Origin: a virus
Length of the DNA stretch: 37,844 nucleotides
Strand: one strand, 5' to 3'
IMG/VR virus record: IMGVR_UViG_3300030329_001001
Coordinates: 1 to 37,844 of that record
The position numbers and the translations under genes are program-made. This document shows, in pieces, positions 23,360 to 33,063 of the stretch; positions within the stretch are counted from its first letter, which is position 1, and every line of letters begins with the position of its first letter. The notes below the pieces were generated by a model that was given only the letters and a program-made list of their open reading frames with translations, was not told the DNA's origin and did not search any database.

Positions 23360-26300
23360 TGCCAATTAACTTTGATGAAGTTCAAGATTATGACAGTTTC
23401 CTTGCAGACCGTCCAGAACAAACCCCCGAAGTATTCCAACAAGAACAAGAAGAAGAAATGGGATTCTGGGGAACAGTTGGGGACATCGCTGCTGCTCCTG
23501 TTCGGGGTGTCGCTGGTGCAGCCGAAGGTCTCCTAGAGATAGGAAACATCTTTGGGCTCGACTATGATGTTCCCGAAAACTTAGGTCTTGGAGAATCTGA
23601 AACATTCGCAGGATCAGCTGTCGAGGGAATAACTCAGTTTGTTTCCGGTTTCCTTCCGGGAATAGGAATAGCAGGTCGTATAGGTGCTGCTGCGGGTTGG
23701 GCAGGAAAGACTGGTAAGGTTGCTCAAACTGTTGCAAGACTGCATGACTCTAAAAGAAAACTTAGTGCTCTTGCGGTTCTTCGGGGTTCTGAAGCAATCA
23801 AGTATACGGCTGCTGGTGCTATTGCTGACTTCACAGTCTTTGATGGGCACGAAGAAAGGCTGTCTAATCTTATTGAAAGTTTCCCTGAACTAGCGAATCC
23901 TGTTACAGAGTTTCTAGCTGCTGATGAAGATGATTCTGAAATTGAAGGTAGGTTAAAGGCTGCTGTTGAAGGTGCTGGACTTGGATTTGCTATTGATGGT
24001 CTATTGATTGGCTTTAAGGCGATGAGAGCAGGTATCTCTAAACTCCCCGATAAACAGGTAGCATCTGTAGCTGCTGAAAAGAAAGCTGCGGAGTTAGCAG
24101 AAGAAGCTGCAAGCAAAGGAGTGGAAGGAAGTCACACAAGCATAGGAGTCCGACAGCTACAATCTGCGGATGGTTCTCGGTTCTGGCTGACGGAAGACGG
24201 GAAGGTTGTGGATAATATCGCAGACCCCGAAGGAGTTGATTTATCTTGGGAGTCTTTTGATGACTTTATGATGGATACAGGAGGTACGTTTGTAGATGTT
24301 AAACCTCAAGATCTCACAAAACATGAGTATGTTCTACACCGTCTTAATGAATTAGAGGGTGAGAATACCGCTAATGCTATTCGTGCCTTCCTGACTGATA
24401 GTCCTCTACCCGGAGAGGCGGGCGAAACTATTGAAGCCATATTAAAGGATCACCAGTCTGCCGTAAAGGTTGCCCAAGAATCTGGGGAGAATGTACATCC
24501 TAGAGTCCTAGCAGATTATGAAGAGTTAGCAAAAGAAGCTGCAAGCAAGGGTGCTGATGATGTAGTAGAAGAAACAACAAAGAAGGGTGTTGATGATGCT
24601 CTGGAAGAAAGCACCGAGTCTACCGTAAAAGAAGTCGATGAGTTCAGTGAAGAAGCAACTGAAAGAGCCCTTGCAGAAGAAGAAGCTGCTCTTGATAAAC
24701 TTACTATAGAAGAAATTGAAGCGAGCCTTGAAAAGAAACTATTTAACTTAGAGAAAGCCAGCGACACCGCTTCAGTTCGACAAGCACTCATTCCTATTGT
24801 TGCTCATAACAGAGCCCTTAGAAAGATTGCTGAAACAACTATAGATACCAAAGATATGGCAGCATCGGCTAGAGAAGTTCGAGATGATATACAAAACGGT
24901 GCTGGAGTTAAGCTGGGTTCTGATGAAGAACTAGAAGCCATCCTTAAAGAAGGTGGAGACGCATTAGAGAACCTACAACACAGTATGGATGTAACCTTGG
25001 TTGTTCGTGATGAACTACACAATAGGACTAAAATTCTTATTACACATACTAAAAAAGCCGTAGACCCCGCCCAAGGCACAAAGATGGATATGGTGAACTT
25101 CCTGAAGCAGCGTATGCAACTGGAAGATCTCACCACAATGGTTAGAGGTCTTGGTGGGGCTTGGGGTCGTGGTCTGCGTTCAATGGGGCTAACTGCACCT
25201 GTCCTACGTAGAGACTTAGACAAATTGTCTAAAGAATCTTTAGAAACGAACCCAAGTCTTGCAGATGATATTATTGATGCTGCTGGTGGGGAAGCTGTTG
25301 TAAAAGCGGAAATGGAGAAGTTCCTTGCTGCTGCTGAAACTGGTGGAAACATGGCAGCACTCTCAGCTGCTAGAGGTAAAGTTACAAAGACGGGTGCGGT
25401 CATTGAGTATTGGATGAATGCTGTCCTGAGTGGCCCTGTTACATCTGCTGTTAATATGACTTCTGCAATCTTAACGACAATGCTTGCTCCTGCGGAAAAA
25501 GCCATCGGACACGCTTTGACTGGGCAAATGCACAAAGTTGGAGATGACTTAGCAAGATATGCTTATTTAGCTTCCAGTATTGGAGATGCCCTAAATGTCG
25601 CTAAGTTAGCGTTTAGAGAAGGTGAAGCAATACTCGATCCTACAATGACTACAGTAGAGACCGCAGGTCGTAAGTATAAAGTCACAGAAGCACTATTAGA
25701 AACTAGACTAAACAACAGTACAATGGGACAAGAAGCAAGCCGTTGGTTAGGATCAACTGTAAATTTACCTTCAAGATTCCTTTCAGCGACTGATGAGTTC
25801 TTCAAACAAATTAACTATAGAAGTGTTATGAAATCGGAATTGGCTGCGGAAGCTGCGGGTAAAGGAATTACAAACCCAAAACTTATCGCAGAGTATGTTG
25901 AAGAAAACTTTAACCGTTTAGTAACAGATGGTCAATTTCTAAGTCAAAAGGGTTTCCGAAAAGAAGTCAAAAACCTCAGTGATGATGACCTATTAGCAGC
26001 ACTACAAAAAACAGATAACCATGTTCTTAAACTTATGAAAGATGGTAAGTTTAATAGAGCACTTGCTGAAACTGGGTGGGTTCGTGACAGGATGAGTGAC
26101 TACAGTCCGATGGCTGAGAAAGCTCGGTCAGTTGCTAGAGATGTGACATTTACAACTCCACTCAGTCACGATAGAGGTTTGTTTATTGGTGTAAGTAAAA
26201 GTGCCTCCGACTTTGTGAACAAGCACCCTATCGCTAGGTTTGTTATGCCATTTGTAAGGACTCCTGCAAACATTATACAACACTTCTTTGATAGAGTACC

Positions 26301-27420
26301 CCTGCTTGGGACGAGCCAGCGTAAAGCTGTAATGGATTGGAATAAACAACTCCACCACTCTAAAGCGGAAGTTAGAGCAGATGCTATAGGTCGCTTAATG
26401 ACTGGTAGTATGTTTGTTACTACAGGTATCCTTGCAGCAGCTAATGGCGGTATCACAGGTGGTGGCCCAACAGATAGAAACCGTAGAAGGATGATGGAAG
26501 ATGCTGGTTGGCAACCCTACTCGGTAAAGATTGGTGATTCCTATATCTCATATAGAAGGCTTGATCCCTTTGCGATGACCTTTGGTATGATTGCAGATCT
26601 CACAGAAATCTTCATGGAAGGCGATGAAACAGTCCGTGAAACAGCGGGTGATTACATTTCAGCCCTTACAATGAGTGTTGCAAGAAACTTAACCAGTAAA
26701 ACATACCTTACAGGTGTCACACGGTTATCAGATGCTTTAACGAAACCAGAAACTGCTGGTAGTTCATACCTACGGAGTACCGCTGGTTCATTCGTACCAA
26801 ACTTCTTAACACAGATGAATCGTTCATTTGAAGATGAGAATAAAGATGTTAAGAACTGGATTGATACCTTTAGAGCTAGGATTCCCGGATTCTCACAAGA
26901 TGTAGCACCCCAAAGGAATATGTTTGGAGAACCTATAGTAAAACACGGGGCAGTCGGCCCAGACTTTGTGTCACCGTTTGACTACTCAGAGACCACCAGC
27001 GATGTCTTAAAGAAAGAACTTGCCGAGATTGGACACCCATTCACTCCACCGAGATCATTAAAGAATGGTGTAGAACTTCGAGAAGCTGTAAATCAATCAG
27101 GACAATCAGCGTATGATCGTTGGTTAGAACTTCATGGTGAAGTTAAGATTGGCGGTCGCTCAATGAGGCAAGCCATTACTCGTCTAATTAAATCTAGAAA
27201 ATACAAACAATTACCGTATGAAGCCATCGAAGGACTCGAAAACAGTCCCCGTGTCCGTGAAATTAACAAGATTCTGTCCAAGTATAGAGCAAAAGCGTTT
27301 TCGCAGATGCTTAGAGAGTTTCCTGATGTTCGTCAAAGAGATGAAATAAATCTTTTGATTAAACAAGCAAGGAGAACTGGACAATCCTACGAAGAACTCT
27401 TAGCCCTTGCGAATCAATAA
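23359..27420 (+). CDS. Internal virion protein D (T7 gp16-like), no clear transglycosylase
   Basis: 1353 residues, similar to T7 gp16 (1318) and the largest gene. It contains several Ala/Gly-rich hydrophobic segments, for example AAPVRGVAGAAEGLL near 48-62, IAGRIGAAAGWAGKTG near 96-112, and a region near 1020-1035 (MFVTTGILAAANGGITGG). The centre is long and acidic. T7 gp16 has an N-terminal lytic transglycosylase domain. I see no corresponding Glu/Gly-Leu-Gln motif series here, so that domain may be absent. Role: internal core and inner-membrane DNA-transfer motor. Confidence 0.88.
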   Translation: MPINFDEVQDYDSFLADRPEQTPEVFQQEQEEEMGFWGTVGDIAAAPVRGVAGAAEGLLEIGNIFGLDYDVPENLGLGESETFAGSAVEGITQFVSGFLPGIGIAGRIGAAAGWAGKTGKVAQTVARLHDSKRKLSALAVLRGSEAIKYTAAGAIADFTVFDGHEERLSNLIESFPELANPVTEFLAADEDDSEIEGRLKAAVEGAGLGFAIDGLLIGFKAMRAGISKLPDKQVASVAAEKKAAELAEEAASKGVEGSHTSIGVRQLQSADGSRFWLTEDGKVVDNIADPEGVDLSWESFDDFMMDTGGTFVDVKPQDLTKHEYVLHRLNELEGENTANAIRAFLTDSPLPGEAGETIEAILKDHQSAVKVAQESGENVHPRVLADYEELAKEAASKGADDVVEETTKKGVDDALEESTESTVKEVDEFSEEATERALAEEEAALDKLTIEEIEASLEKKLFNLEKASDTASVRQALIPIVAHNRALRKIAETTIDTKDMAASAREVRDDIQNGAGVKLGSDEELEAILKEGGDALENLQHSMDVTLVVRDELHNRTKILITHTKKAVDPAQGTKMDMVNFLKQRMQLEDLTTMVRGLGGAWGRGLRSMGLTAPVLRRDLDKLSKESLETNPSLADDIIDAAGGEAVVKAEMEKFLAAAETGGNMAALSAARGKVTKTGAVIEYWMNAVLSGPVTSAVNMTSAILTTMLAPAEKAIGHALTGQMHKVGDDLARYAYLASSIGDALNVAKLAFREGEAILDPTMTTVETAGRKYKVTEALLETRLNNSTMGQEASRWLGSTVNLPSRFLSATDEFFKQINYRSVMKSELAAEAAGKGITNPKLIAEYVEENFNRLVTDGQFLSQKGFRKEVKNLSDDDLLAALQKTDNHVLKLMKDGKFNRALAETGWVRDRMSDYSPMAEKARSVARDVTFTTPLSHDRGLFIGVSKSASDFVNKHPIARFVMPFVRTPANIIQHFFDRVPLLGTSQRKAVMDWNKQLHHSKAEVRADAIGRLMTGSMFVTTGILAAANGGITGGGPTDRNRRRMMEDAGWQPYSVKIGDSYISYRRLDPFAMTFGMIADLTEIFMEGDETVRETAGDYISALTMSVARNLTSKTYLTGVTRLSDALTKPETAGSSYLRSTAGSFVPNFLTQMNRSFEDENKDVKNWIDTFRARIPGFSQDVAPQRNMFGEPIVKHGAVGPDFVSPFDYSETTSDVLKKELAEIGHPFTPPRSLKNGVELREAVNQSGQSAYDRWLELHGEVKIGGRSMRQAITRLIKSRKYKQLPYEAIEGLENSPRVREINKILSKYRAKAFSQMLREFPDVRQRDEINLLIKQARRTGQSYEELLALANQ

Positions 27421-27430
27421 GGAATAACTT

Positions 27431-29065
27431 ATGCCCATTTATAGCTATGACAGATATGAAGCTGATGGTTCAACAACTATCTTCTCTATTACTATCAACT
27501 ATCTATCCGAAACCCACTTAAAGATTTATATTGATGGTGTCTTACAGACTACCGGATACACTTTAGATCCTAGTACAAACCGAGTAACGTTTACGTCTGC
27601 CCCCACTGCTGGTTCGATTGTCGTTATTCAACGAAACACGCCTAAAACCAAAGCATTGTATCAGGAGGAGATTGTAGATTTTCAGGATGGCTCAGTATTA
27701 TCTGAAGAAGATTTAGATAATGCGGTACTAGGTCTTCTTTACATTACCCAAGAAGCAGAAGATGCGGGTAACACAAATGCTCTAAGTTATGATCTTGTTA
27801 AAAATGCTTATAATGCTGCACGGGGGGATGTAAGCCAACGCATAAGTAACGTAGCAACACCTACAGATACATTGGATGCTGTTACAAAACAATATGTTGA
27901 TTCAAAGGTTTTATACAACGCCCCTAGTGCTCCGCAAACATGGACACTCAATGGGGATGGTGCAACATCTGCATTTACTTTAGACCCATCGCCAGTATCT
28001 ACGGATGTTACTATGTTTATTGTAGATGTTGATGGCGTAATACAGAAACCTACAACTGACTTTACAATATCTGGATCTACAATAACATTTGAATCCTCTC
28101 CCGCACCCCCTAGTGGTACTGGTAATATCACTGTAAGAAACTTTGGGGTTGCTAGAGATATCATAGCTTCACCAATACAGCCCGGATCTTTAGAAGAGGT
28201 AGCTCTTACTGTTAAAGGTGTTTCTGGGCAAACCGGAGACTTACAACAATGGCAAGATAGTTCCGGAGCAGCGTTAGCAAAAATCAAATCAGATGGTGAT
28301 GCCGAGGTGGCTGATCTTCAGGTAACTGGCAACGCTGATGTCGATGGCACATTGACAGTAGATGGAAGTACAACACTTACTGGCGGTATTTCAGGGGACT
28401 TAACGATTACAGGGGGCACAACTACTGGTGCTCTTGCAGCATCTGGTGATGTCTCTATCAACACGAATAAACTAACTATTCAAGCCTCTTCAGGAAATCT
28501 ACAAGGTGCGGGTACAATACTGACTACTGGAAACATAACGAGTTCAGGTGGAGACATTATAGCTACAGGCGGTAATCTGTCTGGTAATCTTGTAATGAAC
28601 TCAAATAAGATTACAGGACTCCAAACCCCAACCGCAGGATCAACCGATGCAGCTACAGCTGCTTATGTAGATAGTGTGGTTGCTCCAGACGATTTATTAA
28701 AGATATATGCTGCTTGTTCTTTTGAGGTTCAAACGTATGGCAATACGATAACAGTCCAAAACTTTACTAATTTCGGGAACGTTTCGAGTGTAGTTGGAAC
28801 ATACTATACTAATGGGGACAGATATCGTATGGTAGTTACCTTTACAAATTCTATACCCCACGGAACTAACATTAGAATCTGTGGTGTAAACGATGCATAT
28901 CCTTTAAGGAACTTTGGAGAAACTTTTACGGGTTCTAATAGTGACACATATCGTTGTGATAAAGTTGATACAAATAAAATAAAAATTGTGAGCACAACCT
29001 ATAACAATGATGGTGGTTATGACCGCTTTGACTTGATGGTTATAGGTACGACTTTAGGTGTTTAA
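27431..29065 (+). CDS. Tail fibre protein with T7 gp17-type N-terminal domain
   Basis: 544 residues, like T7 gp17 (553). Residues 1-150 match the T7 fibre attachment domain: YSYDRYEADGSTTIFSI, YLSETHLKIYIDGVLQTTGY, VVIQRNTPKTKALYQEE. The middle has repeated Gly/Thr/Ser/Asp beta-rich segments with DVDGTLTVDGSTTLTGG and similar motifs forming a trimeric shaft. The last 120 residues are unrelated and presumably make the receptor-binding tip. An intramolecular chaperone is not visible. Confidence 0.93.
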   Translation: MPIYSYDRYEADGSTTIFSITINYLSETHLKIYIDGVLQTTGYTLDPSTNRVTFTSAPTAGSIVVIQRNTPKTKALYQEEIVDFQDGSVLSEEDLDNAVLGLLYITQEAEDAGNTNALSYDLVKNAYNAARGDVSQRISNVATPTDTLDAVTKQYVDSKVLYNAPSAPQTWTLNGDGATSAFTLDPSPVSTDVTMFIVDVDGVIQKPTTDFTISGSTITFESSPAPPSGTGNITVRNFGVARDIIASPIQPGSLEEVALTVKGVSGQTGDLQQWQDSSGAALAKIKSDGDAEVADLQVTGNADVDGTLTVDGSTTLTGGISGDLTITGGTTTGALAASGDVSINTNKLTIQASSGNLQGAGTILTTGNITSSGGDIIATGGNLSGNLVMNSNKITGLQTPTAGSTDAATAAYVDSVVAPDDLLKIYAACSFEVQTYGNTITVQNFTNFGNVSSVVGTYYTNGDRYRMVVTFTNSIPHGTNIRICGVNDAYPLRNFGETFTGSNSDTYRCDKVDTNKIKIVSTTYNNDGGYDRFDLMVIGTTLGV

Positions 29066-29081
29066 TAATTAAGGAAAACTC

Positions 29082-29795
29082 ATGGCTAAACAAGTACAAC
29101 TCAGGCGTGGAACGAATAGTGAACACGCTACATTTACAGGGGCAGCAGGTGAACTTACCTATGTCACTGATGATAAGACTTTAAGAATACACGATGGAAC
29201 TACTGCTGGTGGTATTAAAGCTATTACCGAAGGCACTGGTACAACAAACATTTCCAATAATGTTGATATTACAGCAGGTAATCTTAACATTACCGCAGGT
29301 GCGTTGCAGTTTGCAGGTAATACTGGAATGACTATTAGGCAAGTTGTCACCTCAAGCACTACGGGAACTGAGCCTACAATTACCTCACCAAGTAATGATA
29401 CAACAACAGGTCACTTTATATCAATCACGCCACAAACAAGCGGGTCTAAAATACTGGTTCTTGGGTCTATGCAGTGTTCTATGGATCCAGACTCTACTCC
29501 CGCCTACGCAGGTGTTAGAGTCAATTTGTATACCCACACTTCGCAACAAACAGTAAACACTACAGCAGCAGGAACTCCTCTTTTGGCAGGAGCTGATGCA
29601 GGGCCTCTATTTAGAATAAGAGAACATGATAACAGTGCCGCTCATCACGTAGTCTATCCTCTTTTATATGTGTATGAACCTGGAGATACCACAACTAGGT
29701 ATTTAGATTTTACAATTAACTGCGACAACGAAGAGACAGACGAGGTTCAGCACGACCGTAGTGCAAGCCCTTTCTACGCTATCGAACTCGCTTAA
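29082..29795 (+). CDS. Accessory tail/receptor-binding protein with Mtd-like N-terminus
   Basis: 237 residues. The N-terminus KQVQLRRGTNSEHATF...GELTYVTDDKTLRIHDGT is the short beta-domain found at the start of many tail fibre and major tropism determinant proteins (QLRRGT...GE..Y.TD...L.IGDG). Residues 55-90 are repetitive Asn/Ile/Thr (NISNNVDITAGNLNITAG). The C-terminal 140 residues look like a beta-sandwich head (SGSKILVLGSMQCSM...YAGVRVNLY). Likely a second fibre or baseplate decoration attached near the main fibre. Confidence 0.8.
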   Translation: MAKQVQLRRGTNSEHATFTGAAGELTYVTDDKTLRIHDGTTAGGIKAITEGTGTTNISNNVDITAGNLNITAGALQFAGNTGMTIRQVVTSSTTGTEPTITSPSNDTTTGHFISITPQTSGSKILVLGSMQCSMDPDSTPAYAGVRVNLYTHTSQQTVNTTAAGTPLLAGADAGPLFRIREHDNSAAHHVVYPLLYVYEPGDTTTRYLDFTINCDNEETDEVQHDRSASPFYAIELA

Positions 29796-29816
29796 AATAA
29801 AAATTTTGGATAACTT

Positions 29817-30134
29817 ATGACTACAAAAATTATTGCGGATATGTTGGATTCCACCGAGAAAACCATATCTATTTCAAGCTCTGCTAATTCGGGAAAAGTT
29901 CCTCAACTTAATACGAGTGGTCTTGTTCCCACGTCTTTAATAAGCACCTCATTATCGTTTACCGATTTAGGACTACTAGAAAAATCAGCTGATCCTAGTA
30001 ACCCCGCAGAAGGGGAAGCAACAATATGGATGAGTGATGGTACGGGTGCGGGGGATGATGGTGATATTATGATTAAAATTACAGCCGGAGGTTCTACAAA
30101 GACCGCCACTTTAATAGATTTTAGTGCGGTGTAA
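29817..30134 (+). CDS. Small tail-associated protein
   Basis: 105 residues. The C-terminal half (PAEGEATIWMSDGTGAGDDG... followed by KTATLIDFSAV) is a module I recall from tail proteins of marine phages, often as the C-terminal end of larger fibres. The N-terminal half is Ser/Thr-rich. Here it stands alone between the fibre genes and the lysis/packaging genes. Probably a virion component; exact role unknown. Confidence 0.7.
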   Translation: MTTKIIADMLDSTEKTISISSSANSGKVPQLNTSGLVPTSLISTSLSFTDLGLLEKSADPSNPAEGEATIWMSDGTGAGDDGDIMIKITAGGSTKTATLIDFSAV

Positions 30135-30136
30135 TT

Positions 30137-30340
30137 ATGAACGAAGAACTACTGTTAGCTCTGGGTCGCTTAGAGGGTAAGATGGATGCTCTTATAACAA
30201 GACAAGCAGTCCATGATGAAGAACTAGAGAGAATGGACGTAAGACTTAGAAACTTAGAACAATCCCGTAGTTGGCTTATGGGAGCATCCGCAGCCATTGG
30301 TGCTTCTTTTGCTTTAATAGTACAATGGCTAAAAGGATAA
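30137..30340 (+). CDS. Putative holin (XhlA-like, one membrane helix)
   Basis: 67 residues: a heptad-patterned coiled coil (LGRLEGKMDALITRQAVHDE through LRNLEQSR, about 9-44) followed by a single membrane helix (WLMGASAAIGASFALIVQWL, about 46-65) and a short basic end. This layout matches hemolysin XhlA-like phage proteins. It occupies the position of the T7 holin gene 17.5, between fibre and small terminase genes, and has the same length (67). Inferred role: membrane permeabilisation for lysis. Direct proof is lacking. Confidence 0.6.
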   Translation: MNEELLLALGRLEGKMDALITRQAVHDEELERMDVRLRNLEQSRSWLMGASAAIGASFALIVQWLKG

Positions 30341-30344
30341 TCAA

Positions 30345-30668
30345 ATGTTAGTACAAACACTTGTAGATGCACAATCAGTTAGTGCAGATACTCAGAGTTC
30401 AGCTGTGACATTGCATATGCCTAAGACAATACGAGGTATCGTGCAGTATCGAACATCATCATACTCTGGACTTACAAACATCATCTTCAAATTACAAGGC
30501 AGACTCAGTGAGGATATGGAATGGATTGATGTGGCTAATACTTCTAAAACTCACACCAGTGATACTACAACTGGTGTTGAAGATATCACGTTATATCCTC
30601 TGATGCGTTGTCACATGAATATAACGGGAACAGGCTCAGTCACTGTAGATGTTCAAATTGGTGCATAA
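30345..30668 (+). CDS. Hypothetical late protein (107 aa), probable virion protein
   Basis: 107 residues with alternating hydrophobic residues indicating a beta-sandwich (GIVQYRTSSYSGLTNIIFKLQGRL..., ending GTGSVTVDVQIGA). It begins 4 bases after the holin-like stop. Composition resembles small phage decoration or tail proteins, but I recognise no family. No cysteine pair or catalytic motif is apparent. Confidence 0.6.
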   Translation: MLVQTLVDAQSVSADTQSSAVTLHMPKTIRGIVQYRTSSYSGLTNIIFKLQGRLSEDMEWIDVANTSKTHTSDTTTGVEDITLYPLMRCHMNITGTGSVTVDVQIGA

Positions 30669-30691
30669 AATTATTATTGAGGAGATTTATC

Positions 30692-30880
30692 ATGCCTAAA
30701 GGTGGAGATAACACAACAACAACAACCCAAGCAACTCGAAAAGCAACCTCAAGATCTTCGTCATTCAGTAGGTTCACTTCTTTAACAGGGCGTGGCTCAC
30801 GTTATGGAAGCCGAACGGCAATGCGTGGTTTAACTATTAAAGGGCGAAAGAAAAAGAAGAAAAAAGACAAGGCTATCTAA
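30692..30880 (+). CDS. Small highly basic protein (62 aa)
   Basis: 62 residues from ATG 30692, supported by GAGGAGA about 8 bases upstream. A longer reading from 30608 overlaps the previous gene in another frame without a good ribosome site. The product has a Thr run (TTTTT), many Ser/Arg, and ends in GRKKKKKKDKAI. Net charge is strongly positive, suggesting nucleic-acid contact. It overlaps the small terminase ATG by one base. Function unknown. Confidence 0.65.
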   Translation: MPKGGDNTTTTTQATRKATSRSSSFSRFTSLTGRGSRYGSRTAMRGLTIKGRKKKKKKDKAI

Positions 30881-31098
30881 TGGATAAGAAAGAACTAGGA
30901 GCACTCCACGAAGCTATTGCGAAAGAACTATTAAGTCGCATTAACTCAGGAGAGGCTTCTTCAGGAGAACTTAATGTCGCTAGGCAGTTCCTTCGAGATA
31001 ACGGTATTGATGCCAATACCACCCAATCGAAGCCACTCCTAAATCTCACTAAGGTCTTACCATTTGACCCTGAACAGGACATCGAAGAATCCGCATGA
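30880..31098 (+). CDS. terS: Terminase small subunit (T7 gp18-like)
   Basis: 72 residues: ELGALHEAIAKELLSRINSGEASSGELNVARQFLRDNGID matches the short helical core of small terminases of T7-like marine phages, which recognise or regulate packaging of concatemeric DNA. The C-terminal tail is acidic (FDPEQDIEES). Position directly before the large subunit, with a 4-base overlap, supports the call. Confidence 0.85.
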   Translation: MDKKELGALHEAIAKELLSRINSGEASSGELNVARQFLRDNGIDANTTQSKPLLNLTKVLPFDPEQDIEESA

Positions 31099-32765
31099 TG
31101 GAAATAGACCCACGAATTAAAGACTTCAGGAACTTCCTGTATATGGCGTGGGAACATCTTGGATTACCCGATCCTACACCTGTTCAGTATGACATAGCGG
31201 ATTACATTCAGAACGGCCCGAAGAGGCGTTGTGTGATGGCGTTCCGTGGCGTAGGAAAATCTTGGATTACCTCTGCCTATGTCTGTCACCAGTTACTGCT
31301 AGACCCCACTAAGAATATCTTGGTGGTATCTGCCAGTAAGCAACGAGCTGATGACTTCAGTACCTTCACTCTAAGACTTATTGCTGAGATGGAGATATTG
31401 CAGCACCTCAAACCCGGAGACAACCAGCGTAACTCAAAGATATCCTTTGATGTTGCACCAGCTCCGGCTTCCCATGCACCCTCTGTTACGTCCAAAGGAA
31501 TTACCTCTCAGATTACTGGGAGTCGTGCTGATCTCATTATTGCAGACGATGTGGAGTCTTTGAATAACTCTGCGACACAGATGATGCGTGATAAGCTGGC
31601 TATGCAAGTCCAAGAGTTTGATGCTGTATTGAAACCCGAAGGACACATCATATATCTAGGGACTCCTCAAACTGAGCAATCGCTCTACAATGAGTTACCT
31701 GAACGTGGCTATGAGGTCAGGATATGGCCAGCCCGTATGCCGTCTGAAAAACAGATTGCTAGTTATGGTTCACGGCTTGCTCCTAGAATCCTTGAGATGG
31801 ACTTAGAGCCATCCAAGGCTATCGACCCCAAACGGTTCAATGAGTTTGACTTAATGGAACGTGAGGCATCCTATGGACGCTCAGGGTTCGCCTTGCAGTT
31901 TATGCTTGATACATCTCTCAGTGATGCTGAACGATACCCATTGAAACTGTCAGATCTTGTCATTATGCGACTCGATAAAGAACACGCACCTGAGAAGATT
32001 GTCTGGGCAGGAAGTCCTGAGTATGCCTATAAAGATTTACCGTGTGTAGGTTTTGGTGGCGATAGATTCTATATGCCAATGGGTACTTCAGGAGAGTTTA
32101 GAGAGTACCAAGGGTCTGTCATGGCGATTGACCCTTCAGGTCGTGGTGCAGATGAAACTGCCTATGCGGTTGTGAAGATGCTGAACAGTCAGCTTTTCGT
32201 TACAGCTGCGGGTGGACTACCGGGAGGATACTCTGATGAAACTTTGAAGAGTCTTTCAGTTATTGCGAAAGAACACTCAGTCAATGAGATTATCGTTGAG
32301 AGTAACTTCGGTGATGGAATGTTTACTGCTCTCCTCCAACCAATCCTCTCTAAGATACATAAGGTCACTATCTCCGAGGTACGCCATAATATCCAGAAAG
32401 AAAAGAGGATCTTGGATGTTCTCGAACCTGTCATGAACAGGCACAAACTGATTGTAGAGGAAAAACTCATCCATGATGACTATAACTCTACCAAACATCT
32501 ACCCCCAGAGAAAGCCCTGAAGTATCAATTATTCTACCAAATGACAAGGCTCACAAGGGACAAAGGTTCTCTAGCACATGATGACCGTTTAGATGTCCTT
32601 GCAATGGCTGTCCAGTATTGGGTAGACCAAATGTCTAGAGATGTCGATGAGGCAGTTCAAAGCCACCACAGAGATAAACTCCAGAAAGACTTAGATACTT
32701 TCATGGATCACGCACTAGGAAGACAGGGAAGGGAGCAAACCACATGGCTCTCCCAGAATCACTAG
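31095..32765 (+). CDS. terL: Terminase large subunit (T7 gp19-like)
   Basis: 556 residues, similar to T7 gp19 (586). ATPase domain: Walker A FRGVGKSW (50-57, K55) and Walker B LIIADDVE (D151, D152). Nuclease domain: AIDPSGRGADET with D346, then IIVESNFGDGMF and HDDRLDVLAMAV near the end. It cuts concatemers and pumps DNA through the portal. Two adjacent ATGs (31095, 31098) are possible starts; the first overlaps the small subunit stop. Confidence 0.97.
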   Translation: MMEIDPRIKDFRNFLYMAWEHLGLPDPTPVQYDIADYIQNGPKRRCVMAFRGVGKSWITSAYVCHQLLLDPTKNILVVSASKQRADDFSTFTLRLIAEMEILQHLKPGDNQRNSKISFDVAPAPASHAPSVTSKGITSQITGSRADLIIADDVESLNNSATQMMRDKLAMQVQEFDAVLKPEGHIIYLGTPQTEQSLYNELPERGYEVRIWPARMPSEKQIASYGSRLAPRILEMDLEPSKAIDPKRFNEFDLMEREASYGRSGFALQFMLDTSLSDAERYPLKLSDLVIMRLDKEHAPEKIVWAGSPEYAYKDLPCVGFGGDRFYMPMGTSGEFREYQGSVMAIDPSGRGADETAYAVVKMLNSQLFVTAAGGLPGGYSDETLKSLSVIAKEHSVNEIIVESNFGDGMFTALLQPILSKIHKVTISEVRHNIQKEKRILDVLEPVMNRHKLIVEEKLIHDDYNSTKHLPPEKALKYQLFYQMTRLTRDKGSLAHDDRLDVLAMAVQYWVDQMSRDVDEAVQSHHRDKLQKDLDTFMDHALGRQGREQTTWLSQNH

Positions 32766-32908
32766 AGAAAGCCGTAGATGAGTTCATAGAAGCATGGGAG
32801 AAGTTCCTACTCGATGAACTTGATACGCAAGAAGTAACTGACTACATTATACGGATGTTAAAGGTACGAGAACAGTCTGAGAGCGATTCTACGGACATCT
32901 TTGAGTAA
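32744..32908 (+). CDS. Small hypothetical protein overlapping terL (54 aa)
   Basis: A 54-codon ORF with AAGGGAG about 8 bases before ATG 32744. It overlaps the last 22 bases of the large terminase in another frame. The product (MALPESLEKAVDEFIEAWEK...) is acidic and helical. No family recognised. Good ribosome site and position at the end of the late operon support it, and it is the last gene before the presumed genome end. Confidence 0.6.
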   Translation: MALPESLEKAVDEFIEAWEKFLLDELDTQEVTDYIIRMLKVREQSESDSTDIFE

Positions 32909-32987
32909 ATATGACTCAGGAGTCCCCTAAACCAAAGAACCCCGTACAGAGCATCCTAGCCCCCTTAGAATTAAAGACAAGTATATG

Positions 32988-33004
32988 AGAGACTGAAAGT
33001 CTCT
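32988..33004. repeat. Perfect 7-bp inverted repeat (AGAGACT/AGTCTCT)
   Basis: AGAGACT at 32988-32994 and AGTCTCT at 32998-33004 flank a GAA loop, 80 bases after the last late gene. There is no T-run, so it is not a standard terminator. Possible roles are a late-transcript stabiliser, a packaging-end structure or a pause site. Confidence 0.55.
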
Positions 33005-33063
33005 TGGGCTGAAGGACTCAAAGAACTCAGATTGAGCACTGGGCAGTGATGGTGTAAAAGCCT

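Noticed and set aside
24804-25535. 243-codon open frame on the minus strand
   Set aside because: It lies wholly inside the gp16-like gene, has no ribosome site or family pattern, and no minus-strand transcription is expected. It results from codon bias.
32911-32988. 25-codon ORF after terL (MTQESPKPKNPV...)
   Set aside because: No ribosome site upstream and very short; more likely non-coding sequence next to the genome end.
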